NCBI GenBank assembly: GCA_037128295.1
Contig: JBAXWR010000002.1
Coordinates: 1-64,000 of the forward strand
Direction: 5' to 3'
From: JAAFHB01 sp037128295
Lineage (GTDB): Bacteria; Bacteroidota; Bacteroidia; Bacteroidales; Prolixibacteraceae
DNA length: 64,000 bases
In this document: piece after piece, positions 8,126 to 16,983 of the stretch
Layout: every line of letters begins with the position of its first letter
How positions within the stretch are numbered: the stretch's first letter is position 1
The notes under the pieces: generated by a model
Told to the model about the DNA's origin: nothing
The model's database searches: none
What the model saw: only the letters and a program-made list of their open reading frames with translations
Position numbers and translations under genes: made by a program

Positions 8126-9232
8126 ATGAAGTCGATACTGATTTTTCTTTTTGTGTTTATTGGCATAAACGCCTTTTCGCAGCTAAACTCTTTTAAACCG
8201 GGTGCAATCTGGCCCGATAACAACGGTGTCCATATCAATGCACATGGTGGCGGCATCCTCGATTTTAAAGGGACCTATTTTTGGTTCGGTGAACACAAAA
8301 CCGAAGGAAGAAGGGGGAACAGTACGTTAGTGGGTGTCCATTGCTATTCATCGAAGGACCTGTACAACTGGAAAGATGAGGGGATTGCCCTTAAAATTAG
8401 TACCGATACCACAAGCCTTCTACAAAAAGGATGTGTAATCGAACGGCCAAAAGTGATCTATAATAAAAAAACCAAAAAGTTTGTGATGTGGTTCCACCAC
8501 GAATTGAAGGGAAAGGGATACAGTGCTGCCATGACCGGTGTCGCAGTAAGTGACAATGTTACAGGTCCTTATGCATGGGTGAAAAGTTTCAATCCAAATG
8601 CAGGGATTTGGCCTTCAAATTTTACGGCAGAACAAAAAGCCATCAAATTTACCGAAAAACTCAAAGATTGGTCGGAAGAGTGGAAGGTTGCAGTGAAACA
8701 GGGGATGTTTATCCAACGCGATTTTGCCAAAGGTCAGATGGCCCGCGACATGACCCTCTACATCGACGAAGATGGTAAAGCATACCATATCCATGCCTCG
8801 GAGGAGAACCTGACCCTGCACATTTCAGAGCTTAACGACGATTATACTGACTTTACAGGAAAATATGTCACTGTTGCTCCAGCAGGACATAACGAAGCCC
8901 CGTCGATCTTTAAAAAGGATGGGAAGTATTACATGATCACGTCGGGTTGTACAGGGTGGGCGCCCAATGCAGCACGGTTGATGGTTTCCGATTCTGTGAT
9001 GGGCGAATGGGCCATGCTCGGAAATCTTTGCCATGGAGAAAAATCCGAAATTACCTACAATTCCCAAAGTACATATATACTGCCCGTTCCGGGAAAGAAA
9101 GGGCAGTTTATCTTTATGGCCGACCGTTGGGTACCCGAAAATGCCATCGATGGCCGTTACATATGGCTTCCGATCCAGTTTGACCCGCAAGGTATTCCGT
9201 TCCTGGAATGGAAAGATGAGTGGAAGTATTAG
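8126..9232 (+). CDS. Secreted glycoside hydrolase family 43-like protein
   Basis: The 368-residue protein begins with a clear signal peptide (MKSILIFLFVFIGINAFSQ). The mature part reads like a five-bladed beta-propeller of the GH43 type: NAHGGGILDFKGTYFWFGEHK near residues 38-58, CVIERPKVIYNKKTKKFVMWFH near 104-125, EAPSIFKKDGKYYMITSG near 257-274 and SQSTYILPVPG further on. The AHGGG opening and FWFGEHK recall GH43 subfamilies that contain exo-beta-1,3-galactanases. The expected substrate is a plant or algal galactan or arabinan side chain, but this cannot be settled from sequence alone. The following secreted sugar isomerase-like gene lies on the same strand. Confidence 0.82.
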   Translation: MKSILIFLFVFIGINAFSQLNSFKPGAIWPDNNGVHINAHGGGILDFKGTYFWFGEHKTEGRRGNSTLVGVHCYSSKDLYNWKDEGIALKISTDTTSLLQKGCVIERPKVIYNKKTKKFVMWFHHELKGKGYSAAMTGVAVSDNVTGPYAWVKSFNPNAGIWPSNFTAEQKAIKFTEKLKDWSEEWKVAVKQGMFIQRDFAKGQMARDMTLYIDEDGKAYHIHASEENLTLHISELNDDYTDFTGKYVTVAPAGHNEAPSIFKKDGKYYMITSGCTGWAPNAARLMVSDSVMGEWAMLGNLCHGEKSEITYNSQSTYILPVPGKKGQFIFMADRWVPENAIDGRYIWLPIQFDPQGIPFLEWKDEWKY

Positions 9233-9310
9233 CGGGGGGCTTGGGGCAAGGAGCATGGGGCTGTGAGAATCGAGAAAAAGTCCGCCTGTAAAAAATAAAA
9301 TTCTGTGTAT

Positions 9311-10216
9311 ATGAAATCAATTGTTTTTGTATTCTGTGTTTTTATACTTGCAGAACTGAATGTTTCTGCAATTGAAAAGATCAAACGGACTGAAACCTCA
9401 AAGGTTAAAATCGCTTTAAACTGCTATTCATTCAATCAGCCGTTGACTGCCAAAACAATGAGTGTCGAGGATATGTTTACCTACTGTGCCTCTGTTGGAT
9501 TTGAAGCGGTTGACTTAACCGGGTATTACTTTTCATCCTATCCCAAAGTTCCATCTGATGAGGAGATTTTCAAATACAAGAAAGCTGCCTTTCTGCTTGG
9601 TCTTGATATTAGTGGAACAGGGGTGCGAAACGATTTTTCACTGCCAGATCCGGCAAAACGAAAATTGGAGGTTCAATTGGTAAAAGATTGGATATTGGTA
9701 GCCGAAAAACTGGGAGCCCCGGTTATCAGGGTATTTGCAGGTAAAGAGGTTCCTGCCGGATATACACGTACCCAGGTGGTTGAATGGATGGCCAAAGACT
9801 TACAGGAGTGTGCCGAATTTGGTGAAAAACATGGTGTATTGGTGGGTATCCAGAACCACAACGACTTTTTAAAAACCGCAGGTGATATCGAAGAACTCCT
9901 TGCGAAAGTTAATTCCAAATGGTTTGGGCTGATCCTCGATATTGGAAGTTTAAGGACAACCGACAATCCTTACAAAGAGATAGAACAGGTTGTCCCTTAT
10001 GCAATTAATTGGCAAATCAAGGAAACCGTTTATATCAAGAATGTTGAGACGAAGACCGATCTGAAGAAGATTGCAACGATATTGAAAAACTCACGTTACC
10101 GCGGATATATACCCATTGAAACTTTAGGTGTGGGTGATCCAAAAGAGAAAGTTGCCCGATATTATAAAGAGGTTAAAAACGCGGTCGAAGAGAAGCCAAA
10201 GAGTTTGGGTATATAA
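9311..10216 (+). CDS. Secreted sugar phosphate isomerase/epimerase-like TIM-barrel protein
   Basis: The 301-residue protein has a hydrophobic signal peptide (MKSIVFVFCVFILAELNVSA) followed by a xylose isomerase-like/AP-endonuclease-2 TIM barrel. Typical strand motifs are VGFEAVDLTGYYF, GAPVIRVFAG, GVLVGIQNHNDF (metal-ligand region), GLILDIGSLRTTD and YIPIETLG. Such exported members are common beside glycan-degrading enzymes in Bacteroidota; the reaction is unknown. ATG 9311 is preferred to the GTG at 9305 because it begins the signal peptide. A fossil of the last 23 codons of a second copy is found at 16660-16731. Confidence 0.83.
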   Translation: MKSIVFVFCVFILAELNVSAIEKIKRTETSKVKIALNCYSFNQPLTAKTMSVEDMFTYCASVGFEAVDLTGYYFSSYPKVPSDEEIFKYKKAAFLLGLDISGTGVRNDFSLPDPAKRKLEVQLVKDWILVAEKLGAPVIRVFAGKEVPAGYTRTQVVEWMAKDLQECAEFGEKHGVLVGIQNHNDFLKTAGDIEELLAKVNSKWFGLILDIGSLRTTDNPYKEIEQVVPYAINWQIKETVYIKNVETKTDLKKIATILKNSRYRGYIPIETLGVGDPKEKVARYYKEVKNAVEEKPKSLGI

Positions 10217-10260
10217 AAAGGATATACAATTTTTGTTTGCCCGACTTTGGTCCTCAGCTA

Positions 10261-11430
10261 TTATACCTGATTTTCAAATTGGTGACAACCTATACTTTTC
10301 ATTTTATCCAGGATTTCAATAAAAGGTTGTTCCAATAAGTTGCCAATTTTTCCACGGCAAAAAGGACAGGCATGTGCATCGCCATTGGGGTCGATGTAAA
10401 AGTATCGGTTACCGGCACCAAAGCAGCCCATTTTCCGTTGGTGATATCCGAAAAAGGTAACGATTGGAAAGTCTTTGTAACTAGGGTCCGTATTCATCCG
10501 GATGGCAAAGTCGGAGACCATCTCAACCTGCTGATTTTCAAGATGGACTTTTTGCCGGGCAAATTTCCCTATAGCCCTAGGCTCCAGGATCCTTATGAAA
10601 TTTGCACCAAGGTGTTTAGCTAATTTTGCGTATTCTAAAAGGTTTTCATCATTAACAAATTCGCGCGTTGCACACAATGAAAGACTCGCTATCATTCCCA
10701 CATCAAGACAATTTCGTACTGCCTCGGTCGCCATAGCATAACTCTTACCATTATTTCTGAAATTGTTGTGCATATCCGGGTTCCAGTGATCGAGGCTGAT
10801 ATTGGCACCTTTCAGACCTGCACTTTTGAGGGCCGATGCTTTATCGTGCGTCAGTCCAAACCCGGAAGTAAGGACCCAGCAATCCATTGTAGATGAGGCT
10901 TCCCTGACAAGTTCCACAAGATCGCTGAAACGGGCCAAAGGTTCACCGCCACTGAACTGGATATGACGTATTCCATTGGCCTTGAAAACTGCGAGAATCT
11001 TCTTTAATTCCTGCAGGTTTAACTTGTCGTACTGCGCGATATTATCCCATTCGTAACAATGGCTGCAAGACAAAGGGCAACGGTTCGTGATTCCCCAGAT
11101 AAGTGTCTGAAGTTGCGGCTGATTGTTGAAATTCCCGGTAATAGTTCCATTATTTCTAAGGAACTCGCCGTGGATTGCACTTTTTAGATTTTTGGAAGGA
11201 TAGCCGCAGTAATCAGAATTCCAAAAATATTGGTTGCCCGATTTGACGTATTTTGAAATGACAGTATTGCCATGAACCTTATTACGAAGATCGCGCAACC
11301 TTTTCATTTCTGAAATAGCCCGATACGGGTTACGATAAAGCTTAAATGCCTCTGCAATGATAAACAAAAGGACTTTTCTTCGGATAAAGCCAGCACTCCA
11401 TCCGGTTATTAATTTCGGTGTTTCTGACAT
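10261..11430 (-). CDS. Radical SAM protein with SPASM-like C-terminus
   Basis: The 389-residue protein has the radical SAM cluster motif CPLSCSHC (C118, C122, C125), followed by the GGEPL SAM-binding motif (SGGEPLARFSD) and ISLDHW. The C-terminal part contains a cysteine-rich MGCFGAGNRYFYIDPNGDAHACPFCRGKIGNL region, which probably binds an auxiliary Fe-S cluster. N-terminal residues 1-50 contain a hydrophobic stretch (VLLFIIAEAFKLYRN). Proteins of this type often act on peptides or modify lipids; neither a precursor peptide nor a partner is evident here. It is convergent with the isomerase gene (44-bp gap) and lies just downstream of the duplicated cassette. Confidence 0.88.
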   Translation of the reverse strand: MSETPKLITGWSAGFIRRKVLLFIIAEAFKLYRNPYRAISEMKRLRDLRNKVHGNTVISKYVKSGNQYFWNSDYCGYPSKNLKSAIHGEFLRNNGTITGNFNNQPQLQTLIWGITNRCPLSCSHCYEWDNIAQYDKLNLQELKKILAVFKANGIRHIQFSGGEPLARFSDLVELVREASSTMDCWVLTSGFGLTHDKASALKSAGLKGANISLDHWNPDMHNNFRNNGKSYAMATEAVRNCLDVGMIASLSLCATREFVNDENLLEYAKLAKHLGANFIRILEPRAIGKFARQKVHLENQQVEMVSDFAIRMNTDPSYKDFPIVTFFGYHQRKMGCFGAGNRYFYIDPNGDAHACPFCRGKIGNLLEQPFIEILDKMKSIGCHQFENQV

Positions 11431-11466
11431 AATTGCAGTTTATGGAAATAATGAATTACCTTTCTA

Positions 11467-13161
11467 TTATTGTACCTGCGAAACCTGTTGTGCCATCCGC
11501 TTCATCTGTTCGTTGACAAACCTGTTAAATTGCCCGGGTTGCCTGAATGACTTCAGTTTATTGATGTCAGGCTTGCCAACAGGATTAAGAAGAATTTCAT
11601 ACCAACCTTTGCTGTGAAGTATGACCGTCCGGCTCGAGTTGGTAGGTGTAGGCAGATCAAATGTTACTTCAGCCTTGTTGTCCAATGTTGGCTGCGTGTA
11701 GTATTTGCCATCATCTTTGTTCAGCAAACCCACAACATCCTTTTGTTCCTCGTTGATCGCCGTTTTGGCAGGAATGGTATAAGAGGTAACTTTCTGGTCA
11801 TCTGAATAGTCAACGGCGGCATAGTCTATTTCCCATAAGAAGTTGCCAAATTCAAGTTTCACCTTTAACGGATTGGTTTCCTTCCCATTCAATGGGATAG
11901 AAAGTACGTCATCCTTAAATTTCATGGGACCTGCGATGTTGTAATAATCCACAAAATCCCATTTGCCTTCCCGCTCAACATACAGCGACAGTGGGATTCC
12001 CTGTTCAAGGCTCCACTTCCGCATTTCGACACCCGACGATCTCTCCTGTTTCTTCATATATCCCTTATAAGCTGAACCAAACATCTTGTGAAATTGCCCC
12101 AGCATATAATCGAGTAAAATCGAATTCTTGGCATGTATTGCCAATTTAGCACTCTTTGCATTAGCCTGACCAGGAAATGTGAGGATTACTCCATCTTTCA
12201 GCGGAAGATCTTTGTCTTTTGAATTGCTCTGATAGAACAAATTGTCTTTCGAAGATACCAGTTTGGTAATATCTTCTCCCGCAAGATTTGAAGCCTTAAA
12301 AGGTGCAACAGGTTGGCCCATCGTTGTGATTTTACCATATTTATCCACCAAAATACCCGTGTTTTCAGGATGGTCAATCACAAGAAGTTCCAAAAGGTTG
12401 GTGTGCTGGATTTCTTTAACCTCATTGGTTATCTTGAGTGTATATGAATGTTGACCAGGATAGGTTGGCAGTTTCAGGTAATCGTTCCGCTCAAGTGGCT
12501 TGTGGATGCTTCCACTGTAAATTTCGCCTGCGAATTGATAGTTGTCTCCATCTTTTGTGTAAATAAACGGGCACGATTCTTTTGTAAGAAACACAATTGT
12601 AGTAACTATAAGAAAAGCACCTGCAGTAATCCCAAGTGATCCCAAAAAATAAGAACCCACCGTTGATGCAGTATCTTTATCGTAGATTTCAACTTTACTG
12701 ATTGAGCTTATGGGAATGGAAACCTTCCTGTTTCCGAGGTCGGTAAACTCGTCGAGATAAAGGTGTACCTCGTTGAGCAGGTATCTTTGGCTATGCGCAG
12801 CCCTTGTAAGATACCGGTTGGGTCTGTCTGGCTTCACAGGTTTAACAGTTGGCGGCATCAGATAGTCATTCAACACTCCCGTTAACTTATTATCTTTTAA
12901 TTGGATATCGGTTAGCAACCATTTTTTTTGGTTGAAATGGACGATAATCGATTTTTCGGCTAAATTCATACCAGCCATTTTTTCTGAAGATGGCTGATTT
13001 GAAGTGGTTACTTTGAAATAGTTCCGGCATCCGATGGTCAGGTTGATTACTGCAAAAATAAGCATCACCGAGACCCAGCGCATGACCTGCTTTTTAGGAA
13101 TTCTATTTGAAACAAGAAAATGTAAAATAGATGATTTTTGATTTTGAAACCAGGTTTTCAT
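11467..13161 (-). CDS. Membrane-anchored protein of unknown function, duplicated cassette copy A
   Basis: The 564-residue protein is 34-bp-scale copy of the product at 14022. The ATG at 13161 (MKTWFQNQK) is chosen because it matches the start of the paralogue; an upstream in-frame ATG at 13197 would overlap the preceding gene. Visible features are a basic N-terminus, a hydrophobic segment ending in TIGCRN near residue 45 (a possible lipoprotein-like cysteine), a second membrane segment near residues 170-190, and then SCPFIYTKDGDNYQFAGEIYSGS, a motif also known from uncharacterised exported proteins with a CPxxYxxDGxxY pattern. The C-terminal 350 residues are soluble, probably beta-rich. Function unknown; likely a periplasmic or surface partner of the barrel protein encoded 11 bp upstream. 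Confidence 0.75.
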   Translation of the reverse strand: MKTWFQNQKSSILHFLVSNRIPKKQVMRWVSVMLIFAVINLTIGCRNYFKVTTSNQPSSEKMAGMNLAEKSIIVHFNQKKWLLTDIQLKDNKLTGVLNDYLMPPTVKPVKPDRPNRYLTRAAHSQRYLLNEVHLYLDEFTDLGNRKVSIPISSISKVEIYDKDTASTVGSYFLGSLGITAGAFLIVTTIVFLTKESCPFIYTKDGDNYQFAGEIYSGSIHKPLERNDYLKLPTYPGQHSYTLKITNEVKEIQHTNLLELLVIDHPENTGILVDKYGKITTMGQPVAPFKASNLAGEDITKLVSSKDNLFYQSNSKDKDLPLKDGVILTFPGQANAKSAKLAIHAKNSILLDYMLGQFHKMFGSAYKGYMKKQERSSGVEMRKWSLEQGIPLSLYVEREGKWDFVDYYNIAGPMKFKDDVLSIPLNGKETNPLKVKLEFGNFLWEIDYAAVDYSDDQKVTSYTIPAKTAINEEQKDVVGLLNKDDGKYYTQPTLDNKAEVTFDLPTPTNSSRTVILHSKGWYEILLNPVGKPDINKLKSFRQPGQFNRFVNEQMKRMAQQVSQVQ

Positions 13162-13172
13162 ATCTAAGAAGT

Positions 13173-13928
13173 TTAAAAATTTAAACAAAATTCGCATCGA
13201 AAAATAGTATTAACATAATTTGCAGAAGGATCAAATAGAAACGGAACATCAAATCCAAGGTTTAATGCCAGGTATTTATTAAAATTATAATAACCGAAAA
13301 GACTTAGAATACCACCCTTCATATCCTGGGTAAATGGCTTTGGTGTATAATAATAGGGAGAAGGGGAATATTTCCCAAAAATATAACTGAGACCCGTACC
13401 AAAGCGAAAGGTTCGTACCGGGAAAATGTAATAGTTGATCTCAAATCGGGTACTCCGCTCCGGAATTCTTGCAAAATTAAAACCTGTATCAATATAATAT
13501 CCACCAGGGTTTTGTTGTTTTGCAATTGCCACCTTAAAACCCCATCTGGCATTACCTGGCAGATATTCGTAAGAGAAGGTCAGGTTCCTGTAAAATAAGT
13601 AACCGGCCATGTCAAAGCCTATTAAATTGTGGGTATCAAAGGTATTCTGATCTTTTTGTGGTTGATTGCCAACAATATTTACCTTTTTAAATGAAGTTCT
13701 TGTACCATTCTGGTAAATTATGCTATCAATTGCATGGGTATTGAGAACCCGGGTTAAACTATCAACAGGGTTGATCAGTTTGTACAAGAGGCTTTCATCA
13801 GATGCCTCCAGGATTTTGGCTTTAACGATTTCACCGTTTTTCTTGAAGATAAGGTCTTGTGCTGCAATTTGTAATGTCATTAAAAGTGCCGCAATGCAAA
13901 ACAATACTCGTTTAATTTTAGTTTTCAT
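13173..13928 (-). CDS. Putative outer-membrane beta-barrel protein, cassette copy A
   Basis: The 251-residue protein has a signal peptide (KRVLFCIAALLMTLQIAAQ), then a short beta-domain (DLIFKKNGEIVKAKILEASD to IDSIIYQNG, about residues 25-75) seen at the N-terminus of many Bacteroidota outer-membrane proteins. The remainder alternates aromatic and polar residues (YFYRNLTFSYEYLPG, FEINYYIFPVRTFRFGTGLSYIFG) and ends in an aromatic residue (CLNF), as expected for a small outer-membrane barrel. Function is unknown. The following gene begins 11 bp downstream, indicating a two-gene operon repeated as copy B at 15728-16477. Confidence 0.75.
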   Translation of the reverse strand: MKTKIKRVLFCIAALLMTLQIAAQDLIFKKNGEIVKAKILEASDESLLYKLINPVDSLTRVLNTHAIDSIIYQNGTRTSFKKVNIVGNQPQKDQNTFDTHNLIGFDMAGYLFYRNLTFSYEYLPGNARWGFKVAIAKQQNPGGYYIDTGFNFARIPERSTRFEINYYIFPVRTFRFGTGLSYIFGKYSPSPYYYTPKPFTQDMKGGILSLFGYYNFNKYLALNLGFDVPFLFDPSANYVNTIFRCEFCLNF

Positions 13929-14021
13929 GATATCGGAGTTATAAAAGATGAAACAAACGAAATGTCATGTTAAATTTACAACGTGTTCTGAACTTTTTAT
14001 CCTTATTGCAATTTTTCCCGA

Positions 14022-15716
14022 TTATTGTGCCTGTGATACCTGTTGTTCCATTTTTTTCAATTGTTCGTTGACAAACCTGTTAAATTGCCCGGGCTGCCTG
14101 AATGACTTCAGTTTATTGATGTCAGGCTTGCCAACAGGATTAAGAAGTATTTCGTACCAACCTTTGCTATGAAGTATGACCGTCCGGCTCGTGTTGGTAG
14201 GTGTAGGCAGATCAAATGTTACTTCAGCCTTGTTCTCCATTGTGGGCTGAGTATAATATTTGCCATCATCTTTGTTCAGCAAACTAACAACATCCTTTTG
14301 TTCCTCGTTAATTGCCGATTTGGCAGAAATTGTATATGAGGTAACTTTCTGGTCATCTGAATAGTCAACCGCGGCATAGTCGATTTCCCATAAAAAATTA
14401 CCAAATTCCAGTTTCACCTTGAGGGGATTTGTTTCCTTCCCATTCAATGGGATAGAAAGTACGTCATCCTTAAATTTCATGGGACCTGCTATGTTGTAAT
14501 AATCCACAAAATCCCATTTTCCATTGCGTTCAATATACAGCGACAGTGGGATTCCCTGGTCAAGGCTCCACTTCCGCATATCTGCACCCGACGATTTCTC
14601 CTGTTTTTTCGCATATCCCTTATAGGCTGTACCGAACATCTTATGAAACTGTCCCAGCATATAATCGAGTACAATCGAATTCTTGGCATGTATAGCCAAT
14701 CTAGCACTTTTAGCATTGGTCTGGTTAGGAAATGTGAGGATCACTCCATCTTTCAGCGGAAGATCTTTGTCCTTTGAATTGCTCTGATAAAACAAATTGT
14801 CTTTCGAAGCTACCAGTTTGGTAATATCTTCCCCCACAAGATTTGAAGCCTTAACAGGTGCAACAGGTTGGCTCATCGTTGTGATTTTACCATATTTATC
14901 CACCAAAACACCCGTGTTTTCAGGATGATCAATCACAAGAAGTTCCAAAAGGTTAGTGTGCTGAATTTCTTTAACCTCATTGGTTATCTTGATCGTATAG
15001 GATTGCTGACCGGGATAGGTTGGAAGTTTCAGATAATCGTTCCGCTCAATCGGTTTATGGATGCTGCCGCTGTATATTTCGCCTGCGAATTGGTAGTTTT
15101 CCCCATCCCATGTGTAAATAAACGGGCATGATTCCTTTAGAAGGAAAGCTAATAAGGTAATGAATAGTGGGATACCCAATACACAAATTACACCTAAAAC
15201 CCAGGAACCGATTGTAGCAGCAGTGTCGGGGTCATATATTTCAATCTTACTGATTGATTTCACAGGAATGGACACCTGGTTATTGCCCATGTCTGCAAAT
15301 TCTTCCAAATAGAGATGCACTTCGTTTAGAAGGTATCTTTGGTCAAGACTTGGCCGATAAAGGTAGCGGTTGGCTTTGTTGGGCTTGACTGGTTTTACAG
15401 TAGGGAAATATTTATATTCATACAATTTACCTGTTAAAATATTGTTCTTTAATAGAATATCCGCTAACAGCCATTTTTTCCCGTTAAAATGAACAATGAT
15501 CCTCTTCGTACTATCATCCACTACAGTGGCAATTTTTTCGGAAGATGGAAGAGGTGTTGATTTTGCGATGAAATAATTTCGACAACCAATTGTCAAATTA
15601 AGTACTGCAAAAACAAGCATAACAGAGACCCAACGCATGACCCGTTTCTTAGGAATTCTATGCAAAACACGTAATAATACAAACGATGATTTTTGATTCT
15701 GAAACCAGGTTTTCAT
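14022..15716 (-). CDS. Membrane-anchored protein of unknown function, duplicated cassette copy B
   Basis: The 564-residue paralogue of the 11467-13161 product has the same architecture: basic N-terminus, hydrophobic segment ending at a cysteine (LTIGCRN), a predicted membrane helix near residues 165-190, the SCPFIYTWDGENYQFAGEIYSGS motif, and a long soluble C-terminal region. The two proteins are almost identical from that motif to the C-terminus, but the first 190 residues differ at many positions and the membrane helix is largely replaced (GVICVLGIPLFITLLAFLL against GSLGITAGAFLIVTTIVFL). This suggests recent homogenisation of the 3' part or selection for change at the N-terminus. Function unknown. 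Confidence 0.75.
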   Translation of the reverse strand: MKTWFQNQKSSFVLLRVLHRIPKKRVMRWVSVMLVFAVLNLTIGCRNYFIAKSTPLPSSEKIATVVDDSTKRIIVHFNGKKWLLADILLKNNILTGKLYEYKYFPTVKPVKPNKANRYLYRPSLDQRYLLNEVHLYLEEFADMGNNQVSIPVKSISKIEIYDPDTAATIGSWVLGVICVLGIPLFITLLAFLLKESCPFIYTWDGENYQFAGEIYSGSIHKPIERNDYLKLPTYPGQQSYTIKITNEVKEIQHTNLLELLVIDHPENTGVLVDKYGKITTMSQPVAPVKASNLVGEDITKLVASKDNLFYQSNSKDKDLPLKDGVILTFPNQTNAKSARLAIHAKNSIVLDYMLGQFHKMFGTAYKGYAKKQEKSSGADMRKWSLDQGIPLSLYIERNGKWDFVDYYNIAGPMKFKDDVLSIPLNGKETNPLKVKLEFGNFLWEIDYAAVDYSDDQKVTSYTISAKSAINEEQKDVVSLLNKDDGKYYTQPTMENKAEVTFDLPTPTNTSRTVILHSKGWYEILLNPVGKPDINKLKSFRQPGQFNRFVNEQLKKMEQQVSQAQ

Positions 15717-15727
15717 AGCTAAGTGAT

Positions 15728-16477
15728 TTAAAAGTTAAAAAGGATTTCGCATCGAAAAGTTGTATTAGAAATAGTTGATGAAGGATAAAATGAAAGCGGA
15801 ATATCAAATCCAGGGTTAATTGCCAAGTATTTATTAAAATTATAAAACCCGAAAAGACTTAGAGCCTCACCCCTTATATTTCGGCCATCTGATCCTGGTG
15901 CATAATAGAGGTTAGAAGGATATTTCCCGAAAATATAACTGAGTCCCGTACCAAAGCGGAAGGTCCGTACCGGAAAAATGTAATAGTTGATCTCTAACCG
16001 GGTACTCCAAACCGGAATTCTCGCAAAATTAAACCCATTATCAAAATATCTAACCGGCACTAATTGTTTTGCATATGCAGCTTTAAAACCCCATTTGGCA
16101 GTACCAGGCAGATATTCGTAGGAGAAGGTCAGGTTATGGTAAATCAGGTAACCTGCTAAATCCAAGCCTATTAAATGATGGGTATCATAGACATTCTGAA
16201 CTTTGTGTGGTTGATAGCCAACAATATTAACCTTCTTAAATGAAGTTCTTATACCATTCTGGTAAATTATGCTATCAATTGCATGGGTATTGATTACCCA
16301 GGTTAGAGTATCAAAATGATTGAATAGTCTATACGAGAGGCTTTCATCAGATGCACCTAAGATTTTGGCTTTGACGATTTCACCGTTCTTTTTGTAGATC
16401 AGGTCTTGTGCTGCAATTTGTAATGACAAGGAAAATGCCGTAATGCAAAACAATATTCGTTTAATTTTAATTTTCAT
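15728..16477 (-). CDS. Putative outer-membrane beta-barrel protein, cassette copy B
   Basis: The 249-residue protein is the paralogue of the 13173-13928 product. It has a signal peptide (KRILFCITAFSLSLQIAAQ), the same N-terminal KKNGEIVKAKILGASDE domain and a predicted barrel that shares INYYIFPVRTFRFGTG with copy A. The two small proteins diverge most in predicted loops (YYIDTGFNF against RYFDNGFNF; the stretch after YIFGKY), as expected for surface-exposed loops. No function can be assigned. Confidence 0.74.
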   Translation of the reverse strand: MKIKIKRILFCITAFSLSLQIAAQDLIYKKNGEIVKAKILGASDESLSYRLFNHFDTLTWVINTHAIDSIIYQNGIRTSFKKVNIVGYQPHKVQNVYDTHHLIGLDLAGYLIYHNLTFSYEYLPGTAKWGFKAAYAKQLVPVRYFDNGFNFARIPVWSTRLEINYYIFPVRTFRFGTGLSYIFGKYPSNLYYAPGSDGRNIRGEALSLFGFYNFNKYLAINPGFDIPLSFYPSSTISNTTFRCEILFNF

Positions 16478-16659
16478 GAAATCGGAGTTATAAAAAAAGA
16501 AACAAACACCATGTCATAACAAATGTACAAAGTTATTCTGTACTTTTAAAATTTATTGTCATTATTTTTTGTGTATCGTGAAAAATAAACCCTAATTTGA
16601 ATGTACTTAAAGAGTCAATTTTACTTTTTCAAATTTGCATTTAGGAATATTGCAAGTTT

Positions 16660-16731
16660 AAGAAGGTTGCCTGGTTATACAATGAAGCCAAAAGTGCGGT
16701 CGAAGAGAGGCCAATGAGTTTGGGGATATAG
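16660..16731 (+). pseudogene. Fossil 3' end of a second sugar isomerase gene
   Basis: Read in frame this stretch gives KKVAWLYNEAKSAVEERP followed by MSLGI and a TAG stop. The intact isomerase at 9311-10216 ends with KEKVARYYKEVKNAVEEKP followed by KSLGI and TAA. The DNA is also alike (GCGGTCGAAGAG and AGTTTGGG shared). No upstream part of the gene is recognisable. It is a remnant of a duplicated copy on the far side of the cassette duplication. Confidence 0.75.
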
Positions 16732-16940
16732 GAAGGTGCTTTTCAAATACAAAAAGGTGTCCTTAAAGCCTGAAATATTACCGCAATGTTCACTAAAATA
16801 AAATCGCAATGTTCGCAAAAAGCTGATATTCAGTACTTATATTTGCGTTCTATGCGAAACCTTAGCGAACTTTGCGTTAAAATAAACCTTTCGGGACAAC
16901 CTCTAAAAAAGCATAAAGCCAGCAACGATGAACTGCCTGT

Positions 16941-16983
16941 CGCCAGTTACCAGCAGCCAGTTACCAGCAGCTAGCCGCCAGCC
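16941..16983. repeat. CTGGCAACT-type dispersed simple repeat, copy 1
   Basis: Read on the minus strand this is CTGGCGGCTAGCTGCTGG followed by repeats of TAACTGGCTGCTGG. Similar sequence occurs at 44734-44800 and 52042-52082, always next to gene ends. The copy abuts the stop codon of the NIPSNAP gene. Confidence 0.7.

Larger units (their letters stand above)
11467..16477 (-). repeat. Tandem duplication of a two-gene cassette (two units of about 2.46 kb)
   Basis: Unit A (11467-13928) and unit B (14022-16477) have the same gene order, the same 11-bp gap between genes and genes of nearly equal length (251 plus 564 codons versus 249 plus 564). The 5' leader is also duplicated: ATCGGAGTTATAAAA followed by GAAACAAAC is found at both ends. 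Similarity is near identity over the 3' two thirds of the larger gene and clearly lower in its 5' third and in the small gene, so divergence is mosaic. Confidence 0.92.
16478..16983. other. Gene-poor stretch with decayed sequence and repeats
   Basis: This 506-bp gap holds the duplicated leader of the cassette (16478-16530), an AT-rich stretch without recognisable genes, the fossil 3' end of an isomerase gene (16660-16731), one degenerate relative of the 89-bp repeat (about 16791-16885, with TTTGCGTTCTATGCG and GCGAACTTTGCG), and a CAGTTACCAG-type simple repeat (16941-16983). It appears to be a scar of past rearrangement. Confidence 0.75.
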
